Origin: Trametopsis cervina
Taxonomy: Eukaryota > Basidiomycota > Agaricomycetes > Polyporales > Irpicaceae
Length of the DNA stretch: 64,000 bases
Assembly: GCA_022385755.1 (NCBI GenBank)
Contig: MU278352.1
Location: 992,001-1,056,000, forward strand
Direction of reading: 5' to 3'
A program made the position numbers and the translations under genes. The notes beneath the pieces were generated by a model that was not told where the DNA came from, ran no database searches, and saw only the letters and a program-made list of their open reading frames with translations. Below, piece after piece: positions 47,457-58,964 of the stretch (the stretch's first letter is position 1; each line of letters begins with the position of its first letter).

Positions 47457-50387
47457 ATGGCCCAAACGCTGAGCCCTCCGGGGGCCGAGCCTAGGATATC
47501 CCAGATACTACCTGCAGTTAAATGCTCAACATGCCACCAGCCGGTGCCCATCTCAGAGCTGGGCGAACATGTCTGTTCGACCCCTCCTCCTATGCCTGCG
47601 GCAAGTGCCAAGCCACCTATGTCCCCCACATCTGCCACTTTCTTTCAGCAGAAGTACCAGAAATTAATCTCTGCTAATCGGCCGACCCCTTCGCCATCCT
47701 CGCCGGGTCCTCCGTCAGTTGCAAACCCTCCCCCTCGTTTATCGTCCTCCAGCCTTGCACCTCGTACCTCATCGCCCAACACACCTGAAAACGCAACTTT
47801 ATCACCACGCACACCAAGTCCGGGTCCTCGAGTGCAATCTCCGCTAGCTCGTACGTCCTCACCTGCGTCAACAGCATCGTTGAGAGGCTCGCGGTCAGAC
47901 CGAGCGCCAAGCCCTCTGTCAGGAGGACCATCTACAGATGCAAGCAAAGTCGCGTTCCCAACAACTACATCAGGGCCTTCGGAACCCCATCCACGAATCA
48001 CATCTCCTCTATCCCCTAGACACCATCCCTCAGAGCCGACGCGGGTCGCGACACCAATGTCCCCCTTCAGCCGTACATCGTCGGAGCCTGCGCCCTTCTC
48101 AAGCTCAGACTCCCTCAGAGCCCCCGCCGTTGCTAGGACACCCTCTCCAGGCGTAGGCTCCATTTCGCGCCAACAGCAGGAACAAAGACAACAAGAGCCA
48201 CCAGTCAATGTTCAGCCACTAGGGCGCCCTCGAGCGCCCTCTAGTGCTAGCACGCGCTCTGCATCGGGGTCAATGGGCATGCGGCAACCTGTGCAGTCTA
48301 ATCCTGCTCCATTCGCCCCGGCTCCAGGCCCATCCTCCCTTGGTCCCTCACAATATCAACGTCCACGCGCCGCGACAGATATCGGTAACGGAGGGCCTAT
48401 GCCCTTCCAAATGGATAACGGCCCCGAAATCATCTACTCAACACCACACCGCGCCATGCCCCCTCCCAGCCCGATGCGCGGACCGCCCTTGAACCTCAAC
48501 ACTCAACACAATCCTTATCCAGCGCCCGGACCGATGAGTCCCGGGGTTCCCCCAGCGGCGTCGCCAGTGGCTGAGATAGATACGAAGATTGGCGGTGAGG
48601 CTGGTATGGCCGGTGTTGGTCGGAGGGGATTCGCTGCAGCAGCAAGGGCGGCGATGTTTGCGCATCAGGTTGGTGGGATGCATCCCGGTACGCCGGATCC
48701 TCATATGTCCATGTCTTCGCAATATGCTGGGATGGACGGTCGCAGAGCCAATGCTCCGCGGTTCCTCGACATCGCATCGGCCAATCAGTACGGTAAGTAA
48801 CTTCGAAAAATTCTCTTCTCCCGAAATGAGTTAATGATCGATGTGTCCTAGTCAACACCCCTCCGCTCTCTCCTGGTTCTACTGCTTCTCCGCGTTCGCC
48901 GTATTCTCAACAGTCGCCGCTGTCTGCATCGACGCCTGTATCACCACCACTTCATGATAGGGTGAAAAGCACTACGCCTACGCAGTCGATCATATTGACT
49001 CGGACACCGTCGCCAATGGAAGGAGGTGTGCGTCGCTCCCGGGTTATTCCTCCAGCCCAAGAGCCACCGAAGGCGCCTCTTCCAGCTATTCCAAGTACGC
49101 CTTCGATGCCCTTCTTTGAGAAGTTCAAGAATAAGGCTCCCGCTGTGGACGAGCTGCCACGAAGGGACTCTCCGTCTCCGCCTCCCGAGCCCACTTCTCC
49201 CGCTGACTCGGATTTCGAGGGTCTTGCGTACGCAGACTCCACTGACGACGAGGAAGACAATGAGACACGCAATAGGACGATATCTCACCCCACGCCGCCT
49301 CCCAACCGAGTCCGGTTTCCGTCGATGTCTTCTCAGGCGAACTCGGAGTCGAAGTACTCCTCTGGCTCCTCGCCGTCTGTGCAGCCGCTTCGTTTGCGGA
49401 GTCTTTCAGCGTCCACAACGAGATCATCGTACACTGCTAAACGCGCGACGATGAGGCATCCTCCTCTTGGCCTTGACAAGGCCATGGAGACTTTACTCGA
49501 AGAGGATGCTACATCGCCGACAACGTCGTCTGTGTCTAGCCCTGCCGTATTCCCTGTACCTTTGGCCTTGACACCTGATGCCTCGCAGCGAGAGAGCGTG
49601 AGCAGACCGAAGCTTCCCGCACGGGCGAACACCAGCCCAGCAGGCAGCAGGCCCGAATCACGGCATGGTGCAGCTACAAAACGGCGAGCGACGGAGAAGG
49701 TACGGAAGACCCGGCAGTGTCTTAAGTGCGATAAGACCATAGACGACGGACGTTGGATTCAAGTTGAGGGTGGGGGCGTGATGTGTGACCAATGCTGGAA
49801 AAATATGTATCTACCTAAGGTACGTGGGATATTGGTGGATGGTCATCAGTTTATGCTGACTCTGCTGCTGACGACAGTGCCGCCGCTGTAATCTTACTAT
49901 CGAAAAGCAAGCTGTATCGTCTTCGGACGGCCAGCTTAAAGGAAAGTATCATAGAGATTGCTTTAATTGCCACACATGCCATGTACGTTCCTTCTCCCGC
50001 AGTTCACGATTCTTCTTACTTACGGCTCCACCGCCACCTTAGAAACCATTCCCAGACAAGACCTTCTACGTCTTCGACGGTAAACCATTCTGCGACTATC
50101 ACTACCACGAAGCGAATAACTCGCTTTGCGCCGCCACCACGTGCGGCCGACCTATCGAGGGTCCCTGTGCCGTATCACACAACGGCGACCGATATCACCC
50201 GGAACATCTCCTCTGCGAACATCCGCGCTGTACGGAGAAACTGGTCGACTACTGGGAGGTGGACGGGCGGATGTTCTGCGACAAGCACGCGCAGGGAGTC
50301 AGCGAGGACGAAGAGGAAGAATATTATCAGCGCGCGACGAAGAGGAGAACGCAGTTCATTGACCTGGCTGCTCTTGGCGGCCAATAG
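47457..50387 (+). CDS. Large LIM-domain protein, paxillin-like architecture
   Basis: Exons 47457-48792, 48852-49819, 49878-49982 and 50043-50387 give 917 residues. About 750 N-terminal residues are Ser/Pro-rich and disordered. Near the start KCSTCHQPVPISELGEHVC (C-x2-C...H-x-C) could be a small zinc knuckle. The C-terminal ~180 residues hold LIM-type zinc modules: CLKCDKTIDDGRW with VMCDQCW, CRRCNLTIEKQAV with YHRDCFNCHTCHKPF and FCDYHYHEANNS, and CGRPIEG with YHPEHLLCEHPRCTEKL and FCDKH. LIM proteins are adaptors; in fungi paxillin-type proteins work at the actin ring and polarity sites. That role is inferred from architecture. The ATG at 47457 is the first in frame. Confidence 0.9.
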
Positions 50388-51493
50388 ACTCAATGGACCC
50401 GTCGTTTCTTTCCTGTTCAGCAGCACTTCATATCGGACATGCATTTCCCTCATATGTACTCCCCCTCATCAATATCTCTTCATCCTCTTCCTTACCCCCA
50501 CCCAGCTCAGACACTCTCTTCACTACTACCGGACCATCTATCCCCTCCCATCTGATACCCCATTCTAGCATTCGAGAATGACTCGCGGACGGGTCAAACA
50601 GCAACGGACTCGTTTTTAGTTTACTACTTTGGCGGAGGGCTTCTGTCGTTCTATATTTTGGGTCTCTTTTTTCGTTCTATCGGAAGCATCACCTCACAGG
50701 CACGCACGACATTTGTATCATACCTAATCACTCATTGGCGCACTTCTTACGCTCATGTCTGTGTCTACAATTTTTCCTCCCTTTTCTCTTCCTCATCTGC
50801 GGCCTAATGACGCTGGTAACATTATTTGTGTAAGATAGACCCATTACACTTTCGACTGCATCACGTGGACAGGCGTGACGGCGCTGAAGGCCTTTTGGCG
50901 GGGCATACCAAGGATTAATTAATGCAAACCTTGCGCTGGCTCTCACTCAAATTCTAGCTCGACCAGAGGGTAGCATGCTACGTGCTCTAGAGCCGTATTG
51001 AAGTAGTTTTTGAACGCGGATCATGGCTGCTGGGCTATTATCGAATTGGGGTGCGACGCCAGGGCGCCTACGAAATAAAAGATTGTATTACATTTTTGCA
51101 GAGCTACAACAACTACAGTACTGATTCGATAGCCTACTTGAAGCCGGAGATAACGTCGGCTGCCGCGCAGAGACCAAAGCTGCACATGACCGTCACACTG
51201 TGACTATAGTAGTCGTAAGTGTAATGGGTCTATCTTATATCGTTTCGGGGGCAATGTAATACATCATATGAAGGTTCAACGAGGAGATGAGATTTCTGTG
51301 CGTTCATGAGATATCCCCATATGGGCCACTGACATCCGCGACAGAGTATTCGGCGAACCTTCGCTTACCGTATGCAAGTGCTCACGAATGTCACTTTTAC
51401 AAGCGTATACGTACTCGGATTCCTCCAGTCTGTCAGACAAGTGCCAATAGGTATACATTTACGTCTATTATTTGTCTTTCTATCGATACACGA
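50388..51493. other. Convergent intergenic region of 1.1 kb
   Basis: This region lies between the stops of the LIM gene and the PPAT gene. Its first 200 bases are pyrimidine-rich, probably 3' untranslated. I see no supported gene. Confidence 0.45.
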
Positions 51494-52697
51494 TCAACTT
51501 CTTTGTTTGACGATCCATTCGCGAATGAAGGTACTGCTCATCTTCGTCTTGCGCAACGTCTCCGCGTCTTCTGCGTCTAAGCTAGCCTCCGTATGCGAGA
51601 TGACGTCGATAACGAAAGTCTTTAGCGAATTGAATCCTTTCTTTCGGCGGATTTCCTGGACTGTTAGACGTGAGATCAGCGTTAAGTTCATCAAGTCGTG
51701 ATTGTATGCGGAGGTTGCGTGATAGAGGGAGATAGAAGGCATGTACGTACTGGCCGCAGCACCGTTGAGTGTCTCCTTGCTCACAACTATTGCTTGGACG
51801 TTGGGGTCCCATCCTGTGGGGCCTGCAACGTCTGTGATCGGGACGATATAGTACTCGATGCCGGGCTTGAACATTTCCAGGAAATTTCGTGTGATCGCGA
51901 GGCGTTCTGAAAGCGATTGTAGGACGTCCTTATTAGCTTTGCCCTTGAGTAACGAGTCGTCTAGGATAAACATGTAAGCAAATGTAGAGAGATCAAGTAC
52001 TGAAGGACGTGCCTGTAACACCGACAATGAGCTTGTCTCTCGCTATCCACGCGCCCATACTGAGTAGAATCTTGTGTCCCGCATGTAGATGATCAAACGT
52101 CCCTCCGGAGGCCACCACGGGATAAAATATGGGTAAACTGGGATCGGATTCTTGGGTTGGCACCGATGCTAAGGGTGCGGCCTCAGTGGAAATGCCCTCG
52201 GTGGGAGCTAGCCAGATAGTCTTGATTCCCTTAAGTACTGGTATGCTCGATGACGCGTCCCCTTCAGTACCATGGACTGCAAAAGTAGCGTCAATGGGAG
52301 ACAGGACGCGATGGCGCAGCCACTCACTTCGGAATACGACTTCTGCGTCCTTAGTGATGCTCTCAGACAAAGGTTCCTCCTCCCCTTTGAGTAGTACGTC
52401 CACATCCATAAGTATCTTCCCCATCTCCTGCGCAACCTTCATTGCCTGCACATAGACATAAGTCAGCGTACTCTGGACCGCATCCCAGTGCTTGGTGCCA
52501 AGTGCCGCCGAGGGTCGCTCAACATCGTCCTTATTGAAGAGGGGAGAGAAGAGCACAATGCGCAATTGCTGCACTGTCTTGGATGTAGCTGTGGCTATCG
52601 GGGACGAGAGTTCGTGCGGGGGCTTGTCGATGCGGTCAAGCCTCGCTAAGATCAGAGATTTCTGTACGACCTCGATCTCGTCTGGTCTGCTGCTCAT
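51494..52697 (-). CDS. CAB4: Pantetheine-phosphate adenylyltransferase (CoA synthesis)
   Basis: Exons 52697-52013, 51960-51751 and 51660-51494 give 353 residues. The enzyme transfers AMP from ATP to 4'-phosphopantetheine, forming dephospho-CoA. The nucleotidyltransferase core shows YPVVASGGTFDHLHAGHKIL with the HxGH-type motif (His203-His208), LIVGVTDDSLLKGKANKDVL, YYIVPITDVAGPTGWDPNVQ, IVVSKETLNG and the C-terminal SSTFIREWI. The first 190 residues are less conserved, as in other fungal Cab4 proteins. No dephospho-CoA kinase domain follows, so it is monofunctional, unlike animal COASY. Intron 1 (51961-52012) starts GCACGT; only this GC donor keeps the conserved VGVTDD. Confidence 0.94.
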
Positions 52698-53075
52698 CGT
52701 CGTGTCGCGGTGTCTGGACTGTGGGCACCGGGTAGCAACAACGCAGTGTACTGCGCGTAGGGGCTAGTCGGCCAGAAGACGCTGCTATGGTGGTATTGCA
52801 TGAATTCAAGTTGGGATCATGAAGACGAGTAAGGTGCACGGGTAATGGCGCGTTCGGGCCCCGGGTTAGGGTTCCTGATCAAGGTTCTCGCCGATAATGA
52901 GATGGAGCGTGATACTGTGACGAGGTGACATCCGCTCCTTGCACTGCGCACCCCGCGCTCAGGCTCATTTCCCTCGAGCTCGCCGCTCCCTAAGACGCGC
53001 TGCGTGCTGTATTCAATATTAACAGTGGAAGAATTGACGATTATTTTACGACCTTGACGACTTTTACGACTAGAT
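52698..53075. promoter_or_regulatory. Divergent promoter of CAB4 and a membrane-protein gene
   Basis: A spacer of 378 bases separates the two start codons. It has no supported ORF. No clear TATA element was seen near either start. Confidence 0.4.
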
Positions 53076-54916
53076 ATGTACCCTGTACATCGCCTGGAGA
53101 CTCCTCCTCCTGCCTCTCGTTTCCGCCGACCCTGGTCCCCCGAGCCTTTCAATCCGAATCCTCCGCAAGCCTCTGGAGATCTCGGAGACTATCACATTAA
53201 TAGCGGAGGGTATGCAAGAGCTCAACGCGACCCTTCCGATGTTTCAGTGGAAGCCCTCGACCTTGCAGATTACGCCAGGACTCTTGCGCGCGATCAGCCC
53301 CGTACCCGTGAAGCCGTTGTTTTCCAGCCTTACGATTCGTATCCGCCATCTCCTCAAGCTAGACATCCGTTCTCTGGCTTTGACTCTTACGCGCCTACAC
53401 CTGCATTGAGTCCAGCCTCTTCCTCACACTCCCATTCGCATTCAGGTGCTTCAACCCGCTCTCCCGGACGTTCGTCTCGAGGACAACGCCGTCCATTCTC
53501 TTTACCGACACCCCAACTCGCCCACTATCCCAGCTTCCAGAGCCGCGCAACCGCGTCGAACACATCGCATAGATACGACCCAGATGATCCCCTTCTCACG
53601 CCTCCCGCTGCGGATCCGGACGCGGAAATAGACATCGCCCAATTCCCTCGCTTCACTCGTCACTGGTATAATGCTGGTCCCAAGGACGGTGCGCTAGACC
53701 AGGCCCGACTGGATCCCGACGTGTTCGACCCAAGCTATGGTACACACAACCCCAACAAGTTTGCGTCCATCCCTCCAGGATACGGGCCGCCTCACCTCGG
53801 GTCACATACGTCCCACTCTTCGCGGGACAACTTGGCGGTTCCTTGGGGGAACGCGTCTGCGGAAGGGCCTCCACTAGATGCCGAAGTGAAAGAAGAACGC
53901 ATTCGTATGCTTGAGCGCGAGTTCGGTGGGAAGAATACGAAGCCAGAGGAAGAGGAGGAGCGACTTATTGGGAGCGTGGACTCGAAAGGACACCTGATCA
54001 CGGGTGGCCCGAAGAAACGAGCGGCCACCCGGTGGTTTCAAGTCTTGTTTGCATTGCTTGCTGGTGGCTCTAGTATCTATGCAGCAGTGGTACGTGCGCC
54101 GCACGTAGATATCTCATGACAGACCCTCTGATAATATTCATAGATCATCAAGAACCCAACGCCGCCACCGCCTGCGTCAAAGCCGCAAGCATACGTTCTC
54201 TACGTTCTCTCCGTGGTCACTTTCCTCTTGACCTGCTACATGTTTCTCATATATCCATGGTGTTGTACACAACGGAAGCGCAAAGGCCTCGACACTCCCT
54301 TCACAGAAGGTCCCGGTGGCATGATGGTGCTTCCTGTGCCAGGTGGCCAGAACAACGGCAAGAAAAAGAAAGGGAAGAAGGGAAAGGGGCAAGGCGGAGA
54401 AGGCGTCCAGGTCAACCTGATTGTGGATCCGGGCATGTTCGGAGGGAATATGCGCGAGGAGGAAGAGGAGGAGGAAGAGTTCTCAGACGAGGAGCATACC
54501 GTTCCGGGAACGTATTCGAGCTCAGGACGATCAAGAGGCAGACGGAGAGGGCCGAAGCACAAGCGAAGGAGCGTGTTCGCTGGCCTCGCGCTTGAAGCCC
54601 AGTGGAAGCAGGCACGAAAGATGTTGAAGCGAGGGATGCTGGTCGACGGAGTGATGCTAGTTGCGTGGGGAGCTGAGTTCGTGTACATCCTCATTGGTAA
54701 ACGGTGTCCCGCAGGAGCGTTCAACGGCTGGTACGTGACATTCTCGTGTTCCGGATTGAACTCGTCCTAATCGCCATCATGCTCAGGTGCGACGCCTATA
54801 ACGTCGCCACAGCTGCATCCTGCTTCCTATGTTTCCTGTTTGCCCTGAGTATATTTTTCGACGTGAAGGATCTACATTCAAGCAATACTTCTCCCCGCAC
54901 ACGGACGCATCGATAA
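53076..54916 (+). CDS. Four-helix membrane protein, function unknown
   Basis: Exons 53076-54089, 54144-54730 and 54787-54916 give 576 residues. The first ~310 are Pro/Ser-rich and disordered. Four hydrophobic helices follow: FQVLFALLAGGSSIYAAV, YVLYVLSVVTFLLTCYMF, VDGVMLVAWGAEFVYILI and VATAASCFLCFLFALSIFF. Between helices 2 and 3 lies a long charged loop with a Lys-rich run (KKKKGKKGKGQ) and an acidic run of about eight Glu. I recall similar proteins only as uncharacterised in Agaricomycetes. The two-plus-two helix layout with a large cytosolic loop resembles MARVEL or tetraspanin-like proteins, but no motif confirms that. Confidence 0.8.
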
Positions 54917-55372
54917 CATCTGCCTCGCTTTCCACGGACATGTTTCTCTCCGCTCGCATCATTTTTTCTTGGGACCGTCCTCTCTCATCGGGCATATTCC
55001 TACCTTGCACACGAAAACGGCTAATACGGCTCCAGGACTCTGTAGGGACATATTTTACGACTGCTATCAGGTTTCCAACCTCATCTTTACGACATTTACG
55101 ATCCTCAATGACTTATTCTTATTTGCACACACACATCACCCATTCTCGCTGTCTTGCTGTAATATACGCTGTCATACCGGCTTATCTGTTTGACGTACCG
55201 CCGAGTGCGCTACCCGATCCGTCGACGCAAATCATGCCAGCTGCATGTCTGCCGCCACCATGCATGAGACACGGCGCTGGTATATCCGAGGCGTGTCGGT
55301 TATCTCTGCCTCCGTAGGGCACCGACGACTCTCCCTCTTTCTCTTTCAGCCTTCCACCATCGCGTACTCGTC
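54917..55372. other. Spacer of 456 bases
   Basis: This stretch holds the 3' end of the membrane-protein gene and the promoter of guanine deaminase. Open frames here are not supported. Pyrimidine-rich sequence just before 55373 (CTCCCTCTTTCTCTTTCAG) is typical of fungal leaders or of an acceptor of a leader intron. Confidence 0.4.
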
Positions 55373-57241
55373 ATGTCCACGATATTTTACGGCGCGCTCA
55401 TCAGCCCGAATTCGCTGACCTCCTATGCTGCACTACCGCACGCCGTGCTTTCGGTGTCTAAAGCCACAGGTGTCATCGACTGGCTGGAGGAAGACGTGCC
55501 TGCTAGTTCGCTGCAGGATGTGCTCGCCAAGCATGGTATCCTGGACCTTTCGGAAGTCGAGCTCGTAGAGTTGAAGGAAGGAGAGTTCTTGATGCCGGGA
55601 CTCATTGATACTCACACGGTACGTATATTCATTGAGTTAGGAATTTGGCGGGCAAAGCTTACCATATCGACGTCACGTAGCATGCACCTCAAGTACCCAA
55701 TCTCGGCAGGTGAGCATTTTGCTTTATTATATTATCGCTGGGCAGCGGCTCAAGATATATCTCTTGTAGTGGACAGGAGCATGAGCTGCTCGATTGGCTC
55801 GCTCAGACGACCTTTCCGATGGAAGCCAGGTTCAAGGACGAGAAATTCGCGAAGAAGGCGTATGAGACGGTCGTGCGCCGCATAATTGACTGTGGGGTAT
55901 ATGTCTGTGTCTTTCCAACTATAGAATGGGGGTCTGACTGTGGATGCGGCAGACAACGACGTGCTGTTATTACGGCACGCTGCACCTTGAGGCTACGAAG
56001 ATCTTGGCCGAATTGGTTCATGCTAGTGGTGAGTGTTCTACAGCACGACCTTCTGCACGTATATTGAATATCATTGTCGTTTCAAGGTCAAAGGGCCTTT
56101 GTGGGGGTAGGTAAGCACCAACTCATCCCACCCCTCCCTCCTCTCACACCGTTCCCCTCCCCTAGAAATGTAACATGGACAGAAACGCCCCAGACTACTA
56201 CATCGAGCCCTCCGCCTCCTCCTCCCTCTCCGCCACGTCCGCCCTAATCACCCACATCCGGGGTCTGACACCCTCCCCCTCAAGCGCGCTCGTCCAGCCG
56301 ATCCTCACACCGCGTTTCGCGATCTCGTGCACACCCGCCCTGCTCGCCTCGCTCGGCGCGCTCGCGGCGTCCGACCCGACTCTCGCGATCCAGACGCATA
56401 TATCGGAGAACGCGTCTGAGATCGTGTTCACCAAGTCTCTGTTCCCGCCTGGTGTACTCCCTGCTACTGCTGAGACAGGGGAAGAGAAGGAGCAGGCGAC
56501 GTATGCGGGCGTGTATGATGCGTATGGGCTGTTGAGGCAAAATACGGTGCTGGCGCATGCTGTGCATCTTGAGGAGAGCGAGGTGGAGTTGATTAGGAGG
56601 CGTGGGGCGGGGATCAGTCATTGTCCGACGAGTAACTTTAATTTGAGGAGTGGGTGTGCACACGTTGGGATGTTGCTTGACAAGGGTATCAAGGTACATC
56701 GCATCGTCTTCGTTCAAATAGCGTACTAACAGTGTCTTGTGTGTAGGTCGGACTGGGCACAGACGTATCAGGCGGGTTCTCGCCCTCAATCCTCACAGCC
56801 GTCCAACACGCAAGCATCGCCTCAAAGGTCATCGCCATGCAACACTCCCACTCCCCCGCCAACCCACCAGCCCCACACACCTCCTTCGCCTCGCGCCAAC
56901 TGCCCATCTCAACCCTCCTATACCTCGCCACCCAAGGCGGCGCCGACGTATGCGACCTCTCCTCCCGCATCGGCTCGCTCGTACCCGGGAAGGCATTCGA
57001 CGCGCTCGTGGTGAGCGTGCGCAGCGATGCTGGGAACCCGGGGGTGTGGGGTGTTGATTGGGATGAGGAGCTTGGTGTGTTGGGCTCGAATGGGAAGACG
57101 GAGAGGGAGAGGGGGAGGGAGAGGGAGAGGGAGAGGCTGGAGGGGATGTTGGAGCGGTTTTTGTTCTGTGGGGATGATAGGAATGTTAGGAGGGTGTTTG
57201 TCCAGGGACGGTGTGTTGGGGGGAAGGAGTTTCGGGCGTGA
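55373..57241 (+). CDS. GUD1: Guanine deaminase
   Basis: Exons 55373-55618, 55681-55709, 55770-55896, 55953-56028, 56087-56106, 56166-56693 and 56747-57241 give 506 residues. It converts guanine to xanthine and ammonia in purine salvage. The amidohydrolase metal site is complete: PGLIDTHTHAPQVPN (His81, His83), TTTCCYYGTLH, GKCNMDRNAPDYY, QTHISENASEI, LAHAVHLEESE, SHCPTSNFNLRSG and GLGTDVSGGFSPSIL (Asp348). Exon 5 is only 20 bases. Near the C-terminus a purine-rich DNA stretch codes ERERGRERERERLE, an unusual charged insert between RSDAG... and the final strand FVQGRCVGG. The ATG at 55373 gives the usual N-terminus MSTIFYGALISP. Confidence 0.96.
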
Positions 57242-57352
57242 GGGAATGAGAGTGTGAATTCTACATGTTTAGAGTACATTGGTATGGGTACATTGGGCTG
57301 GCGGAGCGAATGAGATAGTATTAATATTACAAGACAAGTCCATGAAACCCCG
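57242..57352. other. Short convergent spacer
   Basis: Only 111 bases separate the stops of guanine deaminase and ATG15, so their 3' untranslated regions very probably overlap as antisense RNA. No strong bidirectional terminator was recognised. Confidence 0.4.
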
Positions 57353-58964
57353 TCACAGTGTGCCCTGTTCATCCTCGAAATCCTTGAATTCCCACTTGTA
57401 GCAATCCTGGAGCACAAAAATCAGCCAATCACCCTCTCACGAAAATCACGAAAGCCACTCACCACACAATCCTCCTCAACCCTCGCCTCGGGCACATCCC
57501 TCACCCTCCCCCTCTCATCCACCTCCCACCCAAAGCCCACCTCCCAAACCCTCTCAACAACCCGCACAATAACCTCCCTAATCGGATGTCTCCTCACATC
57601 GACCTTCCAGCCCAACTTTTGCACCGTATCATACACGACCGACTTGCCGAGGTGGCAGCGCGTCTCGAGGGCGTAGCCGGCGGCGACGCAGGGGGACCCT
57701 GCGCCTGTGCATGCGCCCTGCGGGATTGGGTCGGCGGTGTGGTAGATGTGTGTTACGGGGGCGTTTGGGGAGGGGCCTGGGCTTTGAGAGTGAGAGGAAG
57801 AGGGGGAAAGGGGAAGGGAGAGAGGGGGGGAGAAGGGGGAGGAGGGGTGCAGGGGAGGGAGAGGGAGGTGTAAGCGGTGTGCGGCGAGGCGTTCGCCGGG
57901 GGACTCGAATGCGACGGCGGGGAGCCCGAAGGTTGTACCGAGGAGAGAGGCGAGGGCGCCGCCGAGCGAGTGGCCGGTGAGCCAGATCGTGGAGGTTGGG
58001 TACATCGCTGTTATGTTATTGATCAAGTTCTGCAAGTCAACACATCCCACACCCAGTCAACTTCCGCAACGAAGTAAAGAGGACGGAAATGAGTACGCAC
58101 GACCCCAACATTATAAAACAAACTATCCTGCACCAGCGCCCGCGTCAAGCACTTACTATCGCACGTCCACCCCCTCCGATGGCACTTACACACCGTACTG
58201 AACGTCCACGAAAAATCAACATAGGCGCAGCAGCACGAGAAAAGCAGGTTGTCGTTGAACTTGTCGCGGCGCGAGGTCGGGCCCTGGAGGGTTGTGCCCT
58301 TTATGCTGAGGACGACGGTGGAGTTGGAGGGCGAGAGGAAGACGTGGCCGCGGAAGCCGTCCGCGGCGTCTTCGTAGCCGAAGGGGAAACTCTGCGTACA
58401 TCCACTATCTCCATTAGTTCCTCATCGTCTTCCCTTAACAGAGTGAAAAGGAGGAAGACGCACGGTATTCCAAGCCTCATCAACATCATACCACCCCTTC
58501 CCCCCCGGCAACGCATACGCATTCCCCGTCATGCGCGCGAGCTGGCCAAGCGTATGCCGATCACTGACATCCGGGCCCATTACTTGCACCTCCTCCCATT
58601 CTACGCGCTCGGACAAGCTCTCGCTGTGGTGCAGGGATGCTGTGCGTGCGTTCTGGAGGGTGGAGGGGGAGAGGGGACGCCAGAGGGTTGTGGGGGTTGC
58701 TTTGAGTGTGTGGGTTGTTGAGGAAGGGGAAGGGGCGGGGGAGAGGGAGAACGGGATTTGGGATGGGGAGGGGGAGGAAGAGAGATCGAGGGTGTCTTCA
58801 AGCCCGTCGGGGAGTGAGTACGCTTGCGCGAGTGCGAAACTAATCTGCTCGCTGCGGGGCTCCCCGCCTCGTCTCTTCACGATCGCGGCTTCAACATCGT
58901 TCAATCTGGTAGAGACGAATAGGAGTGTGAGTATAAGTGTAGAAATCGAGCCCAGGATTATCAT
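57353..58964 (-). CDS. ATG15: Autophagy-related lipase ATG15
   Basis: Exons 58964-58464, 58391-58101, 58029-57463 and 57406-57353 give 470 residues. ATG15 is the vacuolar lipase that breaks autophagic and Cvt body membranes. It begins with a signal anchor (MIILGSISTLILTLLFVSTR). Next come GYEDAADGFRGHVFLS, VLSIKGTTLQGPTS, NDNLLFSCCCAYVDFSW and the lipase elbow WLTGHSLGGALASLLG with catalytic Ser285. FESPGERLAAHRLHLP, HIYHTADPIPQGACTG, SPCVAAGYALETRCHLG, SVVYDTVQKLGWKVDVRRHP and EEDCVDCYKWEFKDFE end the protein. Two low-complexity Ser/Pro inserts, in exon 1 and in exon 3 after LHLP, come from homopurine DNA on the plus strand. The stop lies 111 bases from guanine deaminase. Confidence 0.95.

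Noticed and set aside
47645..48208. Minus-strand frame of 187 codons opposite the LIM gene
   Set aside because: It is a shadow of a Ser/Pro-rich coding exon; composition explains the lack of stops.
56689..57417. Minus-strand frame of 242 codons opposite the guanine deaminase 3' half
   Set aside because: It is the antisense of a well-supported conserved exon, and its Ser/Leu runs come from the purine tract.
58089..58721. Plus-strand frame of 210 codons opposite ATG15
   Set aside because: It overlaps two conserved ATG15 exons and the intron between them; no family likeness.
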